From Shewanella nanhaiensis (GTDB lineage Bacteria > Pseudomonadota > Gammaproteobacteria > Enterobacterales > Shewanellaceae), in assembly GCF_019457885.1 (NCBI RefSeq), contig NZ_JAHZST010000011.1:62001-126000 (forward strand): 64,000 nucleotides of DNA, written 5' to 3'. A program made the position numbers and the translations under genes. The notes under the pieces were generated by a model. It saw only the letters and a program-made list of their open reading frames with translations, did no database searches and was not told the origin of the DNA. The number at the start of each line of letters is the position of its first letter. Within the stretch, counting starts at the first letter, position 1. Below are positions 8,072-16,522 of this stretch, piece after piece.

Positions 8072-8764
8072 ATGACCGAATTAGTAAGAGAAGTATCAGA
8101 AAACGATCAGTTAAGAGCTGATATCTATCAGCTTCTGGCTGCCTTGTTACGTAGCCAGCCTAGCCCTGAACTGTTGCAGTTTTTATCGGATCTTGAGATC
8201 GATACCGAAGATGACAGTGAGATGACCAAGGCGTGGTTAGCCCTTAAGTTAGCGGCTAATCAGTTTAGTGGCGAGCAGCTAGAGGATGAGTATTTCAACA
8301 TCTTCTACGGTGTGGGCAGTGGCGAGATCATGCCATATGGTAGCTGGTTTATGACTGGCTCCTTAATGGATAAGCCCTTAGCACTTTTGCGTCAAGATTT
8401 GATGCAACTGGGTTTTGAGCGTGAAGAGAACGTTAAAGAGCCAGAAGATCACGTTGCCGCTCTTTGTGAAGTGATGGGCGTGCTGATTCTGGAAGCACCA
8501 AGTTATCGTCAATTGGCTTTCTATCAGCGTCATATTGGCAGCTGGATAGCGCGTTTTTGTGATTCACTGGCTAAGGCGCCGAGTGCAGCTTTTTATGCAA
8601 CAGTGGCGCAACTGGCTAAATCATTCTTTGAGGTTGAACAGAGCGAATTTGAGCAGCTACAACTGGATATTCCTGTTAACTGTCCTGGCTCTGAGGCAGA
8701 GAAGAGAGCAGCTGAAAGTGCTGTGGAAAAGATTGAACCTAGCACCAGCGAACTTGCATCTTAA
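8072..8764 (+). CDS. TorD/DmsD family molybdoenzyme chaperone
   Basis: A 230-residue all-helical TorD-family chaperone. The family core YFNIFYGVGSGEIMPYGSWFMTG (split over about 75-100 of the protein) and the EPEDHVA motif are clear. Such proteins bind the twin-arginine leader and the apoenzyme of a molybdoenzyme so that the cofactor goes in before Tat export. The frame is open from 8021 but that would overlap the polyferredoxin by 41 bases; the ATG at 8072 with AAGAG upstream is preferred. Only one copy is present, so it probably serves both FdhA proteins. The C-terminal tail (EKRAAESAVEKIEP) is charged and likely flexible. Confidence 0.9.
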   Translation: MTELVREVSENDQLRADIYQLLAALLRSQPSPELLQFLSDLEIDTEDDSEMTKAWLALKLAANQFSGEQLEDEYFNIFYGVGSGEIMPYGSWFMTGSLMDKPLALLRQDLMQLGFEREENVKEPEDHVAALCEVMGVLILEAPSYRQLAFYQRHIGSWIARFCDSLAKAPSAAFYATVAQLAKSFFEVEQSEFEQLQLDIPVNCPGSEAEKRAAESAVEKIEPSTSELAS

Positions 8765-8788
8765 GTTCATCGTGTTGGGTTGAGTATT

Positions 8789-8821
8789 AACACCTGTTTT
8801 ATCTTGATGAGAACAGGTGTT
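8789..8821 (+). promoter_or_regulatory. Intercistronic hairpin between TorD-like gene and fdh TAT peptide gene
   Basis: Perfect 10-bp arms AACACCTGTT (8789-8798) and AACAGGTGTT (8812-8821) around a 13-base loop, with no T run after it, so not a classic terminator. A second short perfect hairpin, GGCCAATCT-C-AGATTGGCC, follows at 8856-8874. Together they fill most of the 138-bp gap and could set mRNA processing or relative expression of the maturation genes and the structural genes. Confidence 0.5.
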
Positions 8822-8902
8822 GCAAAAAACGAAGGGCAACCTTCAACCATCATAGGGCCAATCTCAGATTGGCCTCATTTAAGTAAATATCTAGGAGACA
8901 CT

Positions 8903-9100
8903 ATGAAGAAGCAAGCTTCCGATATGGGTCGTCGTCAACTGCTAAAAGCCTTAGCTGTGGGTAGTGCGGCTGGTGCAGTCGCGACTGTCAGTGGACAGGC
9001 TATGGCGGCATCACCAAGCGAAGAGCCTGTTATGGCTAAAGGTGACGGCTATCAGGAAACGGATCATGTTCGTAGCTATTACGCGTCGTTAAAAGACTAA
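8903..9100 (+). CDS. Formate dehydrogenase region TAT-target peptide (TIGR02811-like), cassette 1
   Basis: A 65-residue protein with a twin-arginine leader (MGRRQLLKALAVGSAAGAVATVS, split by the AMA-type cleavage site near residue 34) and a very short mature part ending in GYQETDHVRSYYASLKD. The C-terminal GYxETxHxRxYY pattern is the hallmark of the small TAT-target family that precedes fdhA genes. AGGAGA lies 5 bases before the start; 35 bases separate it from fdhA. It may be a small subunit or assembly factor exported with FdhA; the function is not established. The paralogue at 23854 has the same layout and tail. Confidence 0.9.
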   Translation: MKKQASDMGRRQLLKALAVGSAAGAVATVSGQAMAASPSEEPVMAKGDGYQETDHVRSYYASLKD

Positions 9101-9138
9101 GTAGCACTAACTAAAGATAATAATATGAGGAGTGTGTG

Positions 9139-11988
9139 ATGCGACTAACTCGCAAAGCAGACCAGGCGGAAGTGGTAAAAAAACCAGCCTTAGGTCTTAA
9201 TCGTCGTCAGTTCCTTCAGTCTGCAGGTCTTGCAACTGGTGGTATTGCCGCGGCATCTATGCTTGGCGCTGGAATGATGCGTAAAGCGCAGGCGAAAGAG
9301 GTGCCACATGATGCGCCGACTGAAACTAAGCGTACTATCTGTTCTCACTGTTCAGTGGGTTGTGGTGTTTATGCTGAAGTGCAAAATGGCGTTTGGACTG
9401 GCCAGGAGCCAGCATTCGATCACCCATTTAACGCTGGTGGTCACTGTGCAAAAGGTGCGGCCCTTCGTGAACATGGTCACGGTGAGAAGCGTCTTAAATA
9501 CCCAATGAAACTCGAGGGTGGCAAGTGGAAGAAGATCTCTTGGGATCAAGCCATTGAAGAGGTAGGTCAAAAAGCATTAGATATCCGTAAGGAATCAGGC
9601 CCAGATTCTGTGTTCTTTATGGGTAGTGCGAAATTTTCAAACGAACAAGCTTATCTGTACCGTAAATTCGCAGCAATGTGGGGCACCAACAATGTCGATC
9701 ACTCAGCGCGTATTTGTCACTCTACCACTGTAGCCGGTGTTGCAAACACTTGGGGCTATGGTGCGCAAACTAACTCTTTTAACGATATCCGTAACGCTAA
9801 GGCGATGATGTTCATCGGGTCTAACCCATGTGAAGCGCATCCAGTTGCCATGCAGCATATTCTGGCTGGTAAAGAGCGCGGCGCTAAGATTATCGTCGTC
9901 GATCCTCGCTTTAGCCGTACCGCGGCTAAGTCGGATGAATATGTGCATATTCGTCCAGGTACCGATATCCCATATATCTATGGTCTGCTTTGGCATATCT
10001 TCGAAAATAAATGGGAAGATCAAACTTTTATCGACCAACGTGTGTACGGTATGGAGCGTATTCGCGAAGAAGCGGCTAAGTGGAATCCTGCCGAAGTTGA
10101 GTTGGTAACCAGCGTACCTGAGAAGCAGATGCGCCGTGTGGCTAAGATGCTTGCAGAGACTAAACCTGGCACCGTTGTTTGGTGTATGGGTGGTACTCAA
10201 CACCATGTCGGTAATGCCAATACTCGTGCTTATTGTATTCTGCAACTTGCGCTGGGTAACATGGGTGTATCAGGTGGCGGAACGAACATCTTCCGTGGTC
10301 ACGATAACGTTCAAGGCGCCACTGACTTTGGTTTGTTGTTCGATACCCTTCCTGGTTACTACGGCCTGAAAACAGGCTCTTGGAAACACTGGTGTAACGT
10401 GTGGGATCTTGATTATGAGTGGGTTAAAAACCGCTTCGATCAAGAGGAGCACTTAGGTCAGGTTCCAATGAACTCAACCGGTATCCCTTGTTCTCGCTGG
10501 CACGATGGTGTCTTAGAAGATAAGTCTAAGATCGCTCAGAAAGATAATATCCGTATGTCATTCTTCTGGGGACAGTCTGTTAACACCGAAACCCGTGGCC
10601 GTGAGGTGCGTGAAGCACTGAATAAGATGGACACAGTAGTGGTTGTCGATCCGTTCCCTACTATGGCTGGTGTGATGCATGAACGTACCGATGGTGTGTA
10701 TCTGCTTCCTGCTGCAACTCAGTTTGAAACCTATGGCTCTGTTTCTGCTTCTAACCGCTCACTGCAGTGGCGCTCTCAGGTTATTGAGCCGCTATTCGAG
10801 TCTAAGCCTGATCATGTGATCATGTACAAACTGGCGAAGAAGTGGGGCATCGAAAAGGAGATGTTCAAGCATGTTAAGGTCAATGGTGATGAGCCACTGA
10901 TTGAAGATCTGACTCGAGAGTTCAACAAAGGTATGTGGACCATTGGTTACACAGGCCAGAGTCCTGAGCGTTTGAAGATGCATCAGGAAAACTGGGGTAC
11001 CTTCGACATTAAGTCTCTAGAAGCACCGGGTGGCCCAGCTAAGGGCGAAACCTACGGTCTGCCTTGGCCATGTTGGGGTACACCAGAGATGAAGCACCCT
11101 GGTTCTCAAATCTTGTACCGCACAGGTCGCGAAGTGAAAAACGGTGGTGGTAACTTCCGTGCTCGTTATGGTGTTGAACATAACGGCAATAATATTCTTG
11201 CGGAAGGTTCTTACTCTAAAGGCAGTGAGATCCAAGACGGTTATCCAGAGTTTACCGCCGATATGCTTAAGCAGCTTGGCTGGTGGGACGATCTAACAGC
11301 CGAAGAGAAGGTGGCTGCCGAAGGTAAAAACTGGAAGACAGATATTTCAGGTGGTATTCAACGCGTGGCGATTAAGCACGGTTGTATCCCTTACGGTAAC
11401 GCTAAAGCGCGTTGTATCGTTTGGAACTTCCCTGATGATATTCCGTTGCACCGTGAGCCACTCTATACACCACGTCGTGACTTGGTGGCTAAGTACCCAA
11501 CTTATGATGACCGTATGGTTGCGCGTCTTCCTACCCTGTATAAGTCTATTCAGGAGCAGGATTTTGCCAAAGACTTCCCAATTGCTCTGACCTCTGGTCG
11601 TTTAGTTGAGTATGAAGGTGGTGGTGAAGAGACTCGTTCTAACCCTTGGCTTGCCGAGTTGCAACAGGAGATGTTTATCGAGATCAACCCTGCTGATGCT
11701 GCCGATCGTGCACTTCGTGACGGTGATGAAGTTTGGGTTCACAGTCCAGAGGGCGCCAAAATTAAAGTTCAGGCCATGGTAACGCCACGCGTTATCGCGG
11801 GAGAGTGCTTTATGCCTTACCACTTCGCAGGAGTATTCGAAGGTAAGAGCTTAGAGAAAAACTACCCTGAAGGAACCGTACCTTATGTGATTGGCGAGTC
11901 GGCTAACACGGTACTGACCTATGGCTATGACGTGGTGACTCAGATGCAGGAAACTAAAGCATCTTTGTGTCAGATCACTAAAGCCTAA
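9139..11988 (+). CDS. fdhA: Formate dehydrogenase catalytic (alpha) subunit, cassette 1
   Basis: A 949-residue periplasmic molybdenum/tungsten bis-MGD enzyme oxidising formate to CO2. The TAT leader is visible as LNRRQFLQSAGLATGG, followed by the 4Fe-4S motif CSHCSVGCG (C68, C71, C75) and the fourth Cys in GGHCAKGAA (C103). The metal ligand is Cys193 in ARICHSTTVAGVA, where E. coli FdnG has selenocysteine; the neighbouring His needed for catalysis is present. The ATG at 9139 is preferred over the GTG three bases earlier (GAGGAG upstream). Long MGD-binding domains follow, ending in QETKASLCQITKA. It is about 80 percent identical by eye to the cassette 2 copy, and 26 bp upstream of fdhB. Confidence 0.96.
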   Translation: MRLTRKADQAEVVKKPALGLNRRQFLQSAGLATGGIAAASMLGAGMMRKAQAKEVPHDAPTETKRTICSHCSVGCGVYAEVQNGVWTGQEPAFDHPFNAGGHCAKGAALREHGHGEKRLKYPMKLEGGKWKKISWDQAIEEVGQKALDIRKESGPDSVFFMGSAKFSNEQAYLYRKFAAMWGTNNVDHSARICHSTTVAGVANTWGYGAQTNSFNDIRNAKAMMFIGSNPCEAHPVAMQHILAGKERGAKIIVVDPRFSRTAAKSDEYVHIRPGTDIPYIYGLLWHIFENKWEDQTFIDQRVYGMERIREEAAKWNPAEVELVTSVPEKQMRRVAKMLAETKPGTVVWCMGGTQHHVGNANTRAYCILQLALGNMGVSGGGTNIFRGHDNVQGATDFGLLFDTLPGYYGLKTGSWKHWCNVWDLDYEWVKNRFDQEEHLGQVPMNSTGIPCSRWHDGVLEDKSKIAQKDNIRMSFFWGQSVNTETRGREVREALNKMDTVVVVDPFPTMAGVMHERTDGVYLLPAATQFETYGSVSASNRSLQWRSQVIEPLFESKPDHVIMYKLAKKWGIEKEMFKHVKVNGDEPLIEDLTREFNKGMWTIGYTGQSPERLKMHQENWGTFDIKSLEAPGGPAKGETYGLPWPCWGTPEMKHPGSQILYRTGREVKNGGGNFRARYGVEHNGNNILAEGSYSKGSEIQDGYPEFTADMLKQLGWWDDLTAEEKVAAEGKNWKTDISGGIQRVAIKHGCIPYGNAKARCIVWNFPDDIPLHREPLYTPRRDLVAKYPTYDDRMVARLPTLYKSIQEQDFAKDFPIALTSGRLVEYEGGGEETRSNPWLAELQQEMFIEINPADAADRALRDGDEVWVHSPEGAKIKVQAMVTPRVIAGECFMPYHFAGVFEGKSLEKNYPEGTVPYVIGESANTVLTYGYDVVTQMQETKASLCQITKA

Positions 11989-12014
11989 CTGAACTTGATG
12001 AGGAGATAGCCAAT

Positions 12015-12605
12015 ATGGCAGTCATGAAATTTTTGTGTGACACCAAACGCTGCATCGAGTGTAACGGTTGCGTCACAGCTTGTAAGAATGAAAACGATTC
12101 CGCTCTTGAGTGGGGAATTCAACGTCGCCGCGTAGTGACAATCAACGATGGTGAGCCCGGTGAGACATCAATATCTGTGGCTTGTATGCACTGTACCGAT
12201 GCGCCTTGTCAGGCAGTCTGTCCTGCAGATTGTTTCTACCGTACCGACGACGGCATAGTACTTCACAACAAGGATACCTGTATCGGTTGTGGTTACTGTC
12301 TCTATGCATGTCCGTTTGGCGCGCCTCAGTTCCCTAAAAAGGGTGCTTTTGGTAGCCGTGGCAAAATGGATAAGTGTACCTTCTGTGCTGGTGGTCCTGA
12401 GAAGAACTTCTCAGAAGCTGAGCGTGAAAAGTACGGTGCAAACCGTATCGCAGAGGGTAAGTTACCTATGTGTGCAGAGATGTGTTCCACTAAGTCTCTT
12501 CTCGCTGGTGATGCTGAGATCGTATCTAACATCTACCGTGAGCGTGTTGCTGCACGTGGTAACCCAGGTGCTATTTGGGGTTACACTCCCAAGGTTGGCG
12601 CGTAA
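12015..12605 (+). CDS. fdhB: Formate dehydrogenase iron-sulfur (beta) subunit, cassette 1
   Basis: A 196-residue ferredoxin-like subunit that passes electrons from FdhA to the cytochrome b subunit. Four 4Fe-4S cysteine groups are seen: CIECNGCVTAC, CMHCTDAPCQAVC, CIGCGYCLYAC and CTFC with later MCAEMC. There is no transmembrane helix or leader, so it should be co-exported with FdhA by the Tat system ('hitchhiker'). It has a GAGGAGA site before ATG. It is nearly identical to the cassette 2 protein over the first 160 residues; the C-terminal tail differs. Confidence 0.96.
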   Translation: MAVMKFLCDTKRCIECNGCVTACKNENDSALEWGIQRRRVVTINDGEPGETSISVACMHCTDAPCQAVCPADCFYRTDDGIVLHNKDTCIGCGYCLYACPFGAPQFPKKGAFGSRGKMDKCTFCAGGPEKNFSEAEREKYGANRIAEGKLPMCAEMCSTKSLLAGDAEIVSNIYRERVAARGNPGAIWGYTPKVGA

Positions 12606-12611
12606 GTGAAG

Positions 12612-12638
12612 TGAGTTGTGAGCTTAGCTCACAACTCA
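12612..12638 (+). promoter_or_regulatory. Perfect hairpin between fdhB and fdhC, cassette 1
   Basis: Arms TGAGTTGTGAGC (12612-12623) and GCTCACAACTCA (12627-12638), a perfect 12-bp stem with a TTA loop, no U run after. It lies wholly in the fdhB-fdhC gap, 19 bases before the fdhC start. A hairpin of different sequence sits at the same junction in cassette 2 (27551). Likely an mRNA stabiliser or stoichiometry element rather than a terminator, since fdhC must be read through. Confidence 0.6.
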
Positions 12639-12656
12639 ACTCTTAAAGGAGTGACT

Positions 12657-13670
12657 ATGAAATTAACATCACTACGCAGCCTGTTTGCTTCGCTTGTTTT
12701 ACCGCTCGTTATCTTAATGGGTTTAGGTTTAAGTACGTCAGCCTTAGCGGCAGATGGACAAAATAGCCAACAAATTGCGAATGCAAAAACCAGTGATGCG
12801 GATCTTTGGCGTGCTGTTAAGGCCGGTGATTCCGGTTATACCGTTGCCCAAGGGAGTGAGGCCGGCGTATTAATTAATGTTGTCGGTAATGAAGGCAAAA
12901 ACATTAAGAATGAATACCTGACACCTGCCATGGGAGTGGCGGTACTTGGGGTATTTAGTGCCTTCTTAATCTTCTATTTTGTTAACGGCCCTTCAAAGCT
13001 AACCAAAGGCTTCTCCGGTAAAATGGTGCTGCGTTGGTCGAAGGCCGATCTGATTATCCACTGGGTATTAGCCATCTCATGTTTGGGGTTAATATTTACG
13101 GGCATCAATATCATGTTGGGCAAGCATATTCTTCAACCTTATGTGGGTGAGGGAGTGTGGGCCGCACTGATCTACGGCAGTAAGACTATCCATGATTATG
13201 TGGGTCCGCTGTTTATCGTGTCATGGATCTTATGTGTGGTTAAGTGGATGCCGCTGCAGACGCTTAAGATGTATGACCTGAAATGGTTCCTTGTAGTGGG
13301 TGGTTACATCAACTTTGGACCATTTAAAGGGAAGCACCCTGACAGTGGTTTTGCCAATGCGGGTGAGAAGATGTGGTTCTGGACCTTAGCTATCTTCGGT
13401 CTGTTTATCAGTGTTTCCGGTATTATGCTGGTATTGCCTGGCCTAGATCTTCCTCGCGAAGCCTCGATGGCAGCTCTGCTTATCCATGGTCTCAGTGCCA
13501 TTATTATCATCGCATTTACTATCGTGCATATCTGGATGGCGACGGTATTGAGTGAGGGTGGTATGGAGTGTATGAAGTCCGGTTATTGTGATGAAAACTG
13601 GGCTGTACAGCACCATAATCTTTGGTATGACGAGATTAAAGAGAACGGCACATTAGAGTATAAAGACTAG
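12657..13670 (+). CDS. fdhC: Formate dehydrogenase cytochrome b (gamma) subunit, cassette 1
   Basis: A 337-residue di-heme b-type cytochrome that anchors the complex in the membrane and reduces quinone. It starts with a signal-like leader (MKLTSLRSLFASLVLPLVILMG, ending ALA), a periplasmic stretch, then a first helix (about 90-110) and four core helices. Likely heme histidines are in DLIIHWVLA, TIHDYVG, LLIHGLSA and TIVHIWMA. The family C-terminal SEGGMECMKSGYCDENWAVQHHNLWY is conserved. The open frame extends 39 bases upstream, but AAAGGAG precedes this ATG. Cassette 2's FdhC is far more diverged than its FdhA or FdhB. Confidence 0.93.
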   Translation: MKLTSLRSLFASLVLPLVILMGLGLSTSALAADGQNSQQIANAKTSDADLWRAVKAGDSGYTVAQGSEAGVLINVVGNEGKNIKNEYLTPAMGVAVLGVFSAFLIFYFVNGPSKLTKGFSGKMVLRWSKADLIIHWVLAISCLGLIFTGINIMLGKHILQPYVGEGVWAALIYGSKTIHDYVGPLFIVSWILCVVKWMPLQTLKMYDLKWFLVVGGYINFGPFKGKHPDSGFANAGEKMWFWTLAIFGLFISVSGIMLVLPGLDLPREASMAALLIHGLSAIIIIAFTIVHIWMATVLSEGGMECMKSGYCDENWAVQHHNLWYDEIKENGTLEYKD

Positions 13671-13700
13671 CTATACGCTACCTGTCTTAATTGAAGGTCA

Positions 13701-13729
13701 AAAGCCCTAGCATTAGCTGGGGCTTTTTT
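13701..13729 (+). terminator. Rho-independent terminator after fdhC cassette 1
   Basis: AAAGCCCTAGC (13701-13711) pairs with GCTGGGGCTTT (13716-13726, one G-T wobble), loop ATTA, followed by a T run to 13729. It lies 31 bases after the fdhC stop and ends the first Fdh operon. Confidence 0.9.
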
Positions 13730-14166
13730 ATATCAGGAGGATTCATGCTCGTTTGGGCTGATGTGAATTGAAAAATATCTATTTAAAACAGTAGGCTTTG
13801 CTAGCAGTGTGAAGATTAGATACTGGTCTTCAAATAGCTCTACACCCTCTTTTTTACCCGATTTATCTCCGTTAACTCCCCCTTGTGACAGCATAAAATA
13901 TCAAAATAATCGCCAAAACGATATTTTTTGTCTCATTTTTGTTGATTTTGTGTTTTCAAGTACGTATGGTTTCTTAAGTGAGATTATTTGTCTCATTTTG
14001 ATTTTTTTTAGGAAAGAGCTTTTCGCTGTAGGTAGACAAAGTGGCATGCCATATGGGCTCGATTCTTTATCTTTTGCTGCTGGCCAGTGGGTCAAGACAG
14101 GTAAGAGATGACTGTCATCAGTCTCTGGGATTTTGGTGCAGAGACTTATAAAAAGGAGAACGAGAA
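13730..14166. other. Gene-free upstream region of the porin gene, with candidate regulatory motifs
   Basis: No supported gene in this 437-base AT-rich stretch; a 100-residue frame is present but of low complexity. TTTGTCTCATTTT occurs twice, at 13927-13939 and 13987-13999, 60 bp apart. A perfect 13-bp palindrome GATGACTGTCATC lies at 14107-14119, and a 7-bp hairpin AGTCTCT/AGAGACT at 14120-14146 lies just before the porin ribosome site (GGAG 14155-14158). The palindrome is a candidate operator for the IclR regulator at 22564; nothing in the sequence proves this. Confidence 0.45.
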
Positions 14167-15222
14167 ATGATTTTGATGAAGTCTAGTGCCCATAAAAAGC
14201 TGGCAGGAGTTATCTTGCTTACTTTGGGATCAACCGCTCATGCGGGCTATGAAATTAAACTTGGTGATGAAGACAAAATAGAGTTTGGTGGCTATATCAA
14301 GGCCGATGGCCGTTATGTTAGTGGCGCTGTACCTTACCGCGATTACTGGATTGGCTCTGGATCTGTTGGCGCCGATGATTCGGAGTTCCGTTTTAATGCC
14401 CGTGAAACTCGATTTAATACTAAATATACCCACAAAGATGTGGTGGGATTCTTAGAATTTGACCTGTATGGCGGTAATAGCAATGTGGGTAATGAGGTTA
14501 TCTCAAACTCCTACGCCCCTAGGTTACGCCATGCCTATATAAAATATGAAGATTGGTTGCTAGGCCAAACTTGGACAACCTTTATGAATACCTGTGCTAT
14601 CCCTGAAACGGCGGATTTTGGTGGTCCTCTGGTAGGTGAAGCATTTATTCGGCAGGGGCAGATACGTTACACCTATGGCGGTTTGCAGTTAGCACTGGAA
14701 AACCCAGAGAACTATGGTGGGGTCGATGCGAGCGATAAACTGCCTGATTTTGTTGGTAAGTACAGCTTCAATGGTGACTGGGGTGGTGTGTCGGTGTCAG
14801 CCTTGGTGCGTAAGTTAGATTCTCTAGGGGTCGATGAGGTGACATTTGGAATGTCGGTAGCGGGGAAAATTAATACTTTTGGTAAAGATGATCTGCGCTT
14901 TCAGTTCAGCAAAGGCGAGCTAGGACGTTATGTGGGAGTGGTCGTTGCGAAAGATGTATTTGAGGAGCAGGTAGAGGAGACGACAGCTTATACCGTCGCA
15001 TACCGCCACTTCTGGAGTGACGATCTAAGATCAACCCTATTTTACGGAAGAGGGAAAGCAGATCTCGCCAATACAGATCGTAGTCACTATGGCATCAACC
15101 TCTTTACTAATCTGACCGACAAGTTATCGGTTGGTATGGAATATGGCAATTATGATGTTTCCGATTTAGGTATTGAGGGAGATTCTGACTATTTCCAACT
15201 ATCGGCTAAATACAGTTTATAA
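14167..15222 (+). CDS. Outer-membrane porin, DcaP-like family
   Basis: A 351-residue outer-membrane protein with a cleavable signal (about 1-26, ending STAHAG) and a beta-barrel body: alternating polar/hydrophobic strands, the GGYIKADGRYVSG start strand, many Gly/Tyr/Asp strands and a C-terminal strand ending DYFQLSAKYSL, with the terminal aromatic/leucine expected for Bam recognition. It resembles DcaP-type trimeric porins for small dicarboxylate or aromatic acids, based on length and strand pattern. It is transcribed in the direction of the TRAP transporter genes and probably provides the outer-membrane passage for the same substrate. GGAG is 8 bases before ATG. Confidence 0.82.
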   Translation: MILMKSSAHKKLAGVILLTLGSTAHAGYEIKLGDEDKIEFGGYIKADGRYVSGAVPYRDYWIGSGSVGADDSEFRFNARETRFNTKYTHKDVVGFLEFDLYGGNSNVGNEVISNSYAPRLRHAYIKYEDWLLGQTWTTFMNTCAIPETADFGGPLVGEAFIRQGQIRYTYGGLQLALENPENYGGVDASDKLPDFVGKYSFNGDWGGVSVSALVRKLDSLGVDEVTFGMSVAGKINTFGKDDLRFQFSKGELGRYVGVVVAKDVFEEQVEETTAYTVAYRHFWSDDLRSTLFYGRGKADLANTDRSHYGINLFTNLTDKLSVGMEYGNYDVSDLGIEGDSDYFQLSAKYSL

Positions 15223-15293
15223 ACCTTGATTTTGTAGGGTTTATCACTTTGAGCAGTTACATCTCTAAATAAAATAATGACAAAGGAATAACT

Positions 15294-16331
15294 ATGAAAT
15301 GCCAAAAAATAGCGCCACTCACACTCTGTTTAACTTTACTGAGTATGCCGATGTTTGCCACAGCTTCCGTGACACAAAATGATATCAACAATGTCGGGGC
15401 ATATATAAATGCGGTCTTGGTACCTAATTTTACCGATACTCAAAATCAAACGGGAACCACCTATAAAACCCATCAACCTACATCAATAAATCAAGCGCGC
15501 AGTGCCCTATATTACCTGAACTTTGCAGAGCAAGTTAATAGCGCTTATGGTGCACCGCGAGGCTGGCAAAGGGTTGAGAATATCAGCTACTCCTCAGGTT
15601 TTTATGCCAGTGTTTATCAAAAAGATGCAGATATTATCGTCGCCTTTAGAGGCAGTGAGTTAGGCACTTCTGATTGGGTTACTAATGGGATTATGGTTCA
15701 GGATATCGTTCCTGCTCAGTATCAGCAGGCGATCGATGAGTCGAGTCGATTAAAAGTAAAATATCGTAACTCATCGATCCACTATACAGGCCATAGCTTG
15801 GGCGGTGGATTGGCAACGGCTGCGGCGATAACTACTGGTGATGCGGCAACGGTATTCGATGCTTCCGGTTTGGCCGATGCTGTGCTTACTCGAATTAAGC
15901 AGACGTTATCCGCGGCAGGGAGTGCCGATAATGCCTGGCATACTCATGCAGGTAAGGTGACAAACTTTAATCTTGAGGGCGAGTTTGTTTCAGATATCGA
16001 TCTGCAACAAGATGCCGATACGCTTGGAGATACCTCTAGGCAGTACGGTGATATCTTTTACCTTTCAGATGATAGATTTACTCCCTTTTACTTAGTCGAT
16101 AATGGCTTAAGTCGCCACTTTACCACTCCTTTAAAGGAGGAGTTACAGTTCCTATCTCAACCTGTATTTAGAAATAACCCATATGATCATGATTCAATCG
16201 ATAATGATCTTAATCCTAATACTAGTTTTTTCTATCTTGATTTAACCGATGACACTTTAGATATTTTATTGTGGCAATTTAGTTTTTCAATAAACTCACT
16301 GCCAAGTTTACTTGATGATCTTAATCTTTAA
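15294..16331 (+). CDS. Secreted lipase-like alpha/beta-hydrolase
   Basis: A 345-residue protein with a Sec signal (about 1-24, ending FATA) and the lipase motif GHSLGG with the nucleophile Ser168 in IHYTGHSLGGGLA, as in class 3 (Lipase_3) or DUF2974-type hydrolases. VAFRGSELGTSDWVTNG upstream resembles the oxyanion-region AFRGT motif. Acid and His candidates lie in the second half (an Asp in GEFVSDIDL, several His), but I cannot assign the full triad. No lid or chaperone is seen. Export is likely. It lies 72 bp after the porin and 191 bp before the TRAP genes, so it may or may not share their role; its substrate could be an ester or phospholipid. Confidence 0.75.
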   Translation: MKCQKIAPLTLCLTLLSMPMFATASVTQNDINNVGAYINAVLVPNFTDTQNQTGTTYKTHQPTSINQARSALYYLNFAEQVNSAYGAPRGWQRVENISYSSGFYASVYQKDADIIVAFRGSELGTSDWVTNGIMVQDIVPAQYQQAIDESSRLKVKYRNSSIHYTGHSLGGGLATAAAITTGDAATVFDASGLADAVLTRIKQTLSAAGSADNAWHTHAGKVTNFNLEGEFVSDIDLQQDADTLGDTSRQYGDIFYLSDDRFTPFYLVDNGLSRHFTTPLKEELQFLSQPVFRNNPYDHDSIDNDLNPNTSFFYLDLTDDTLDILLWQFSFSINSLPSLLDDLNL

Positions 16332-16522
16332 TTGTTTAGGTTTAAAATCTAAAATATTTAGTAAGGTTTAATATTAATTAAGTTGTAATTGACTTGAACT
16401 GTTTTTTTTGCTGAGTAATTTTAGCAGGGAACTCTGCACTCTTTTTTCAGCTGTTTATTTTCGAGTTAGTGTTTTAGTTATGTCTTACAGCTTTATTTTA
16501 AATAAACTAATTGGAGTTCAAT

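Noticed and set aside
9700..9720. Possible selenocysteine codon in fdhA
   Set aside because: The codon at the metal ligand is TGT (Cys) in both copies, not TGA; no SECIS hairpin needed.
9703..10245. 180-residue reverse-strand frame inside fdhA of cassette 1, and similar ones in cassette 2
   Set aside because: Long antisense frames are expected from the strong codon bias of fdhA; no start signals or protein-like motifs.
13809..14111. 100-residue frame before the porin gene
   Set aside because: AT-driven composition rich in Phe, Ile and Leu, no ribosome site, and it covers the repeated TTTGTCTCATTTT motifs and palindrome of a likely promoter region.
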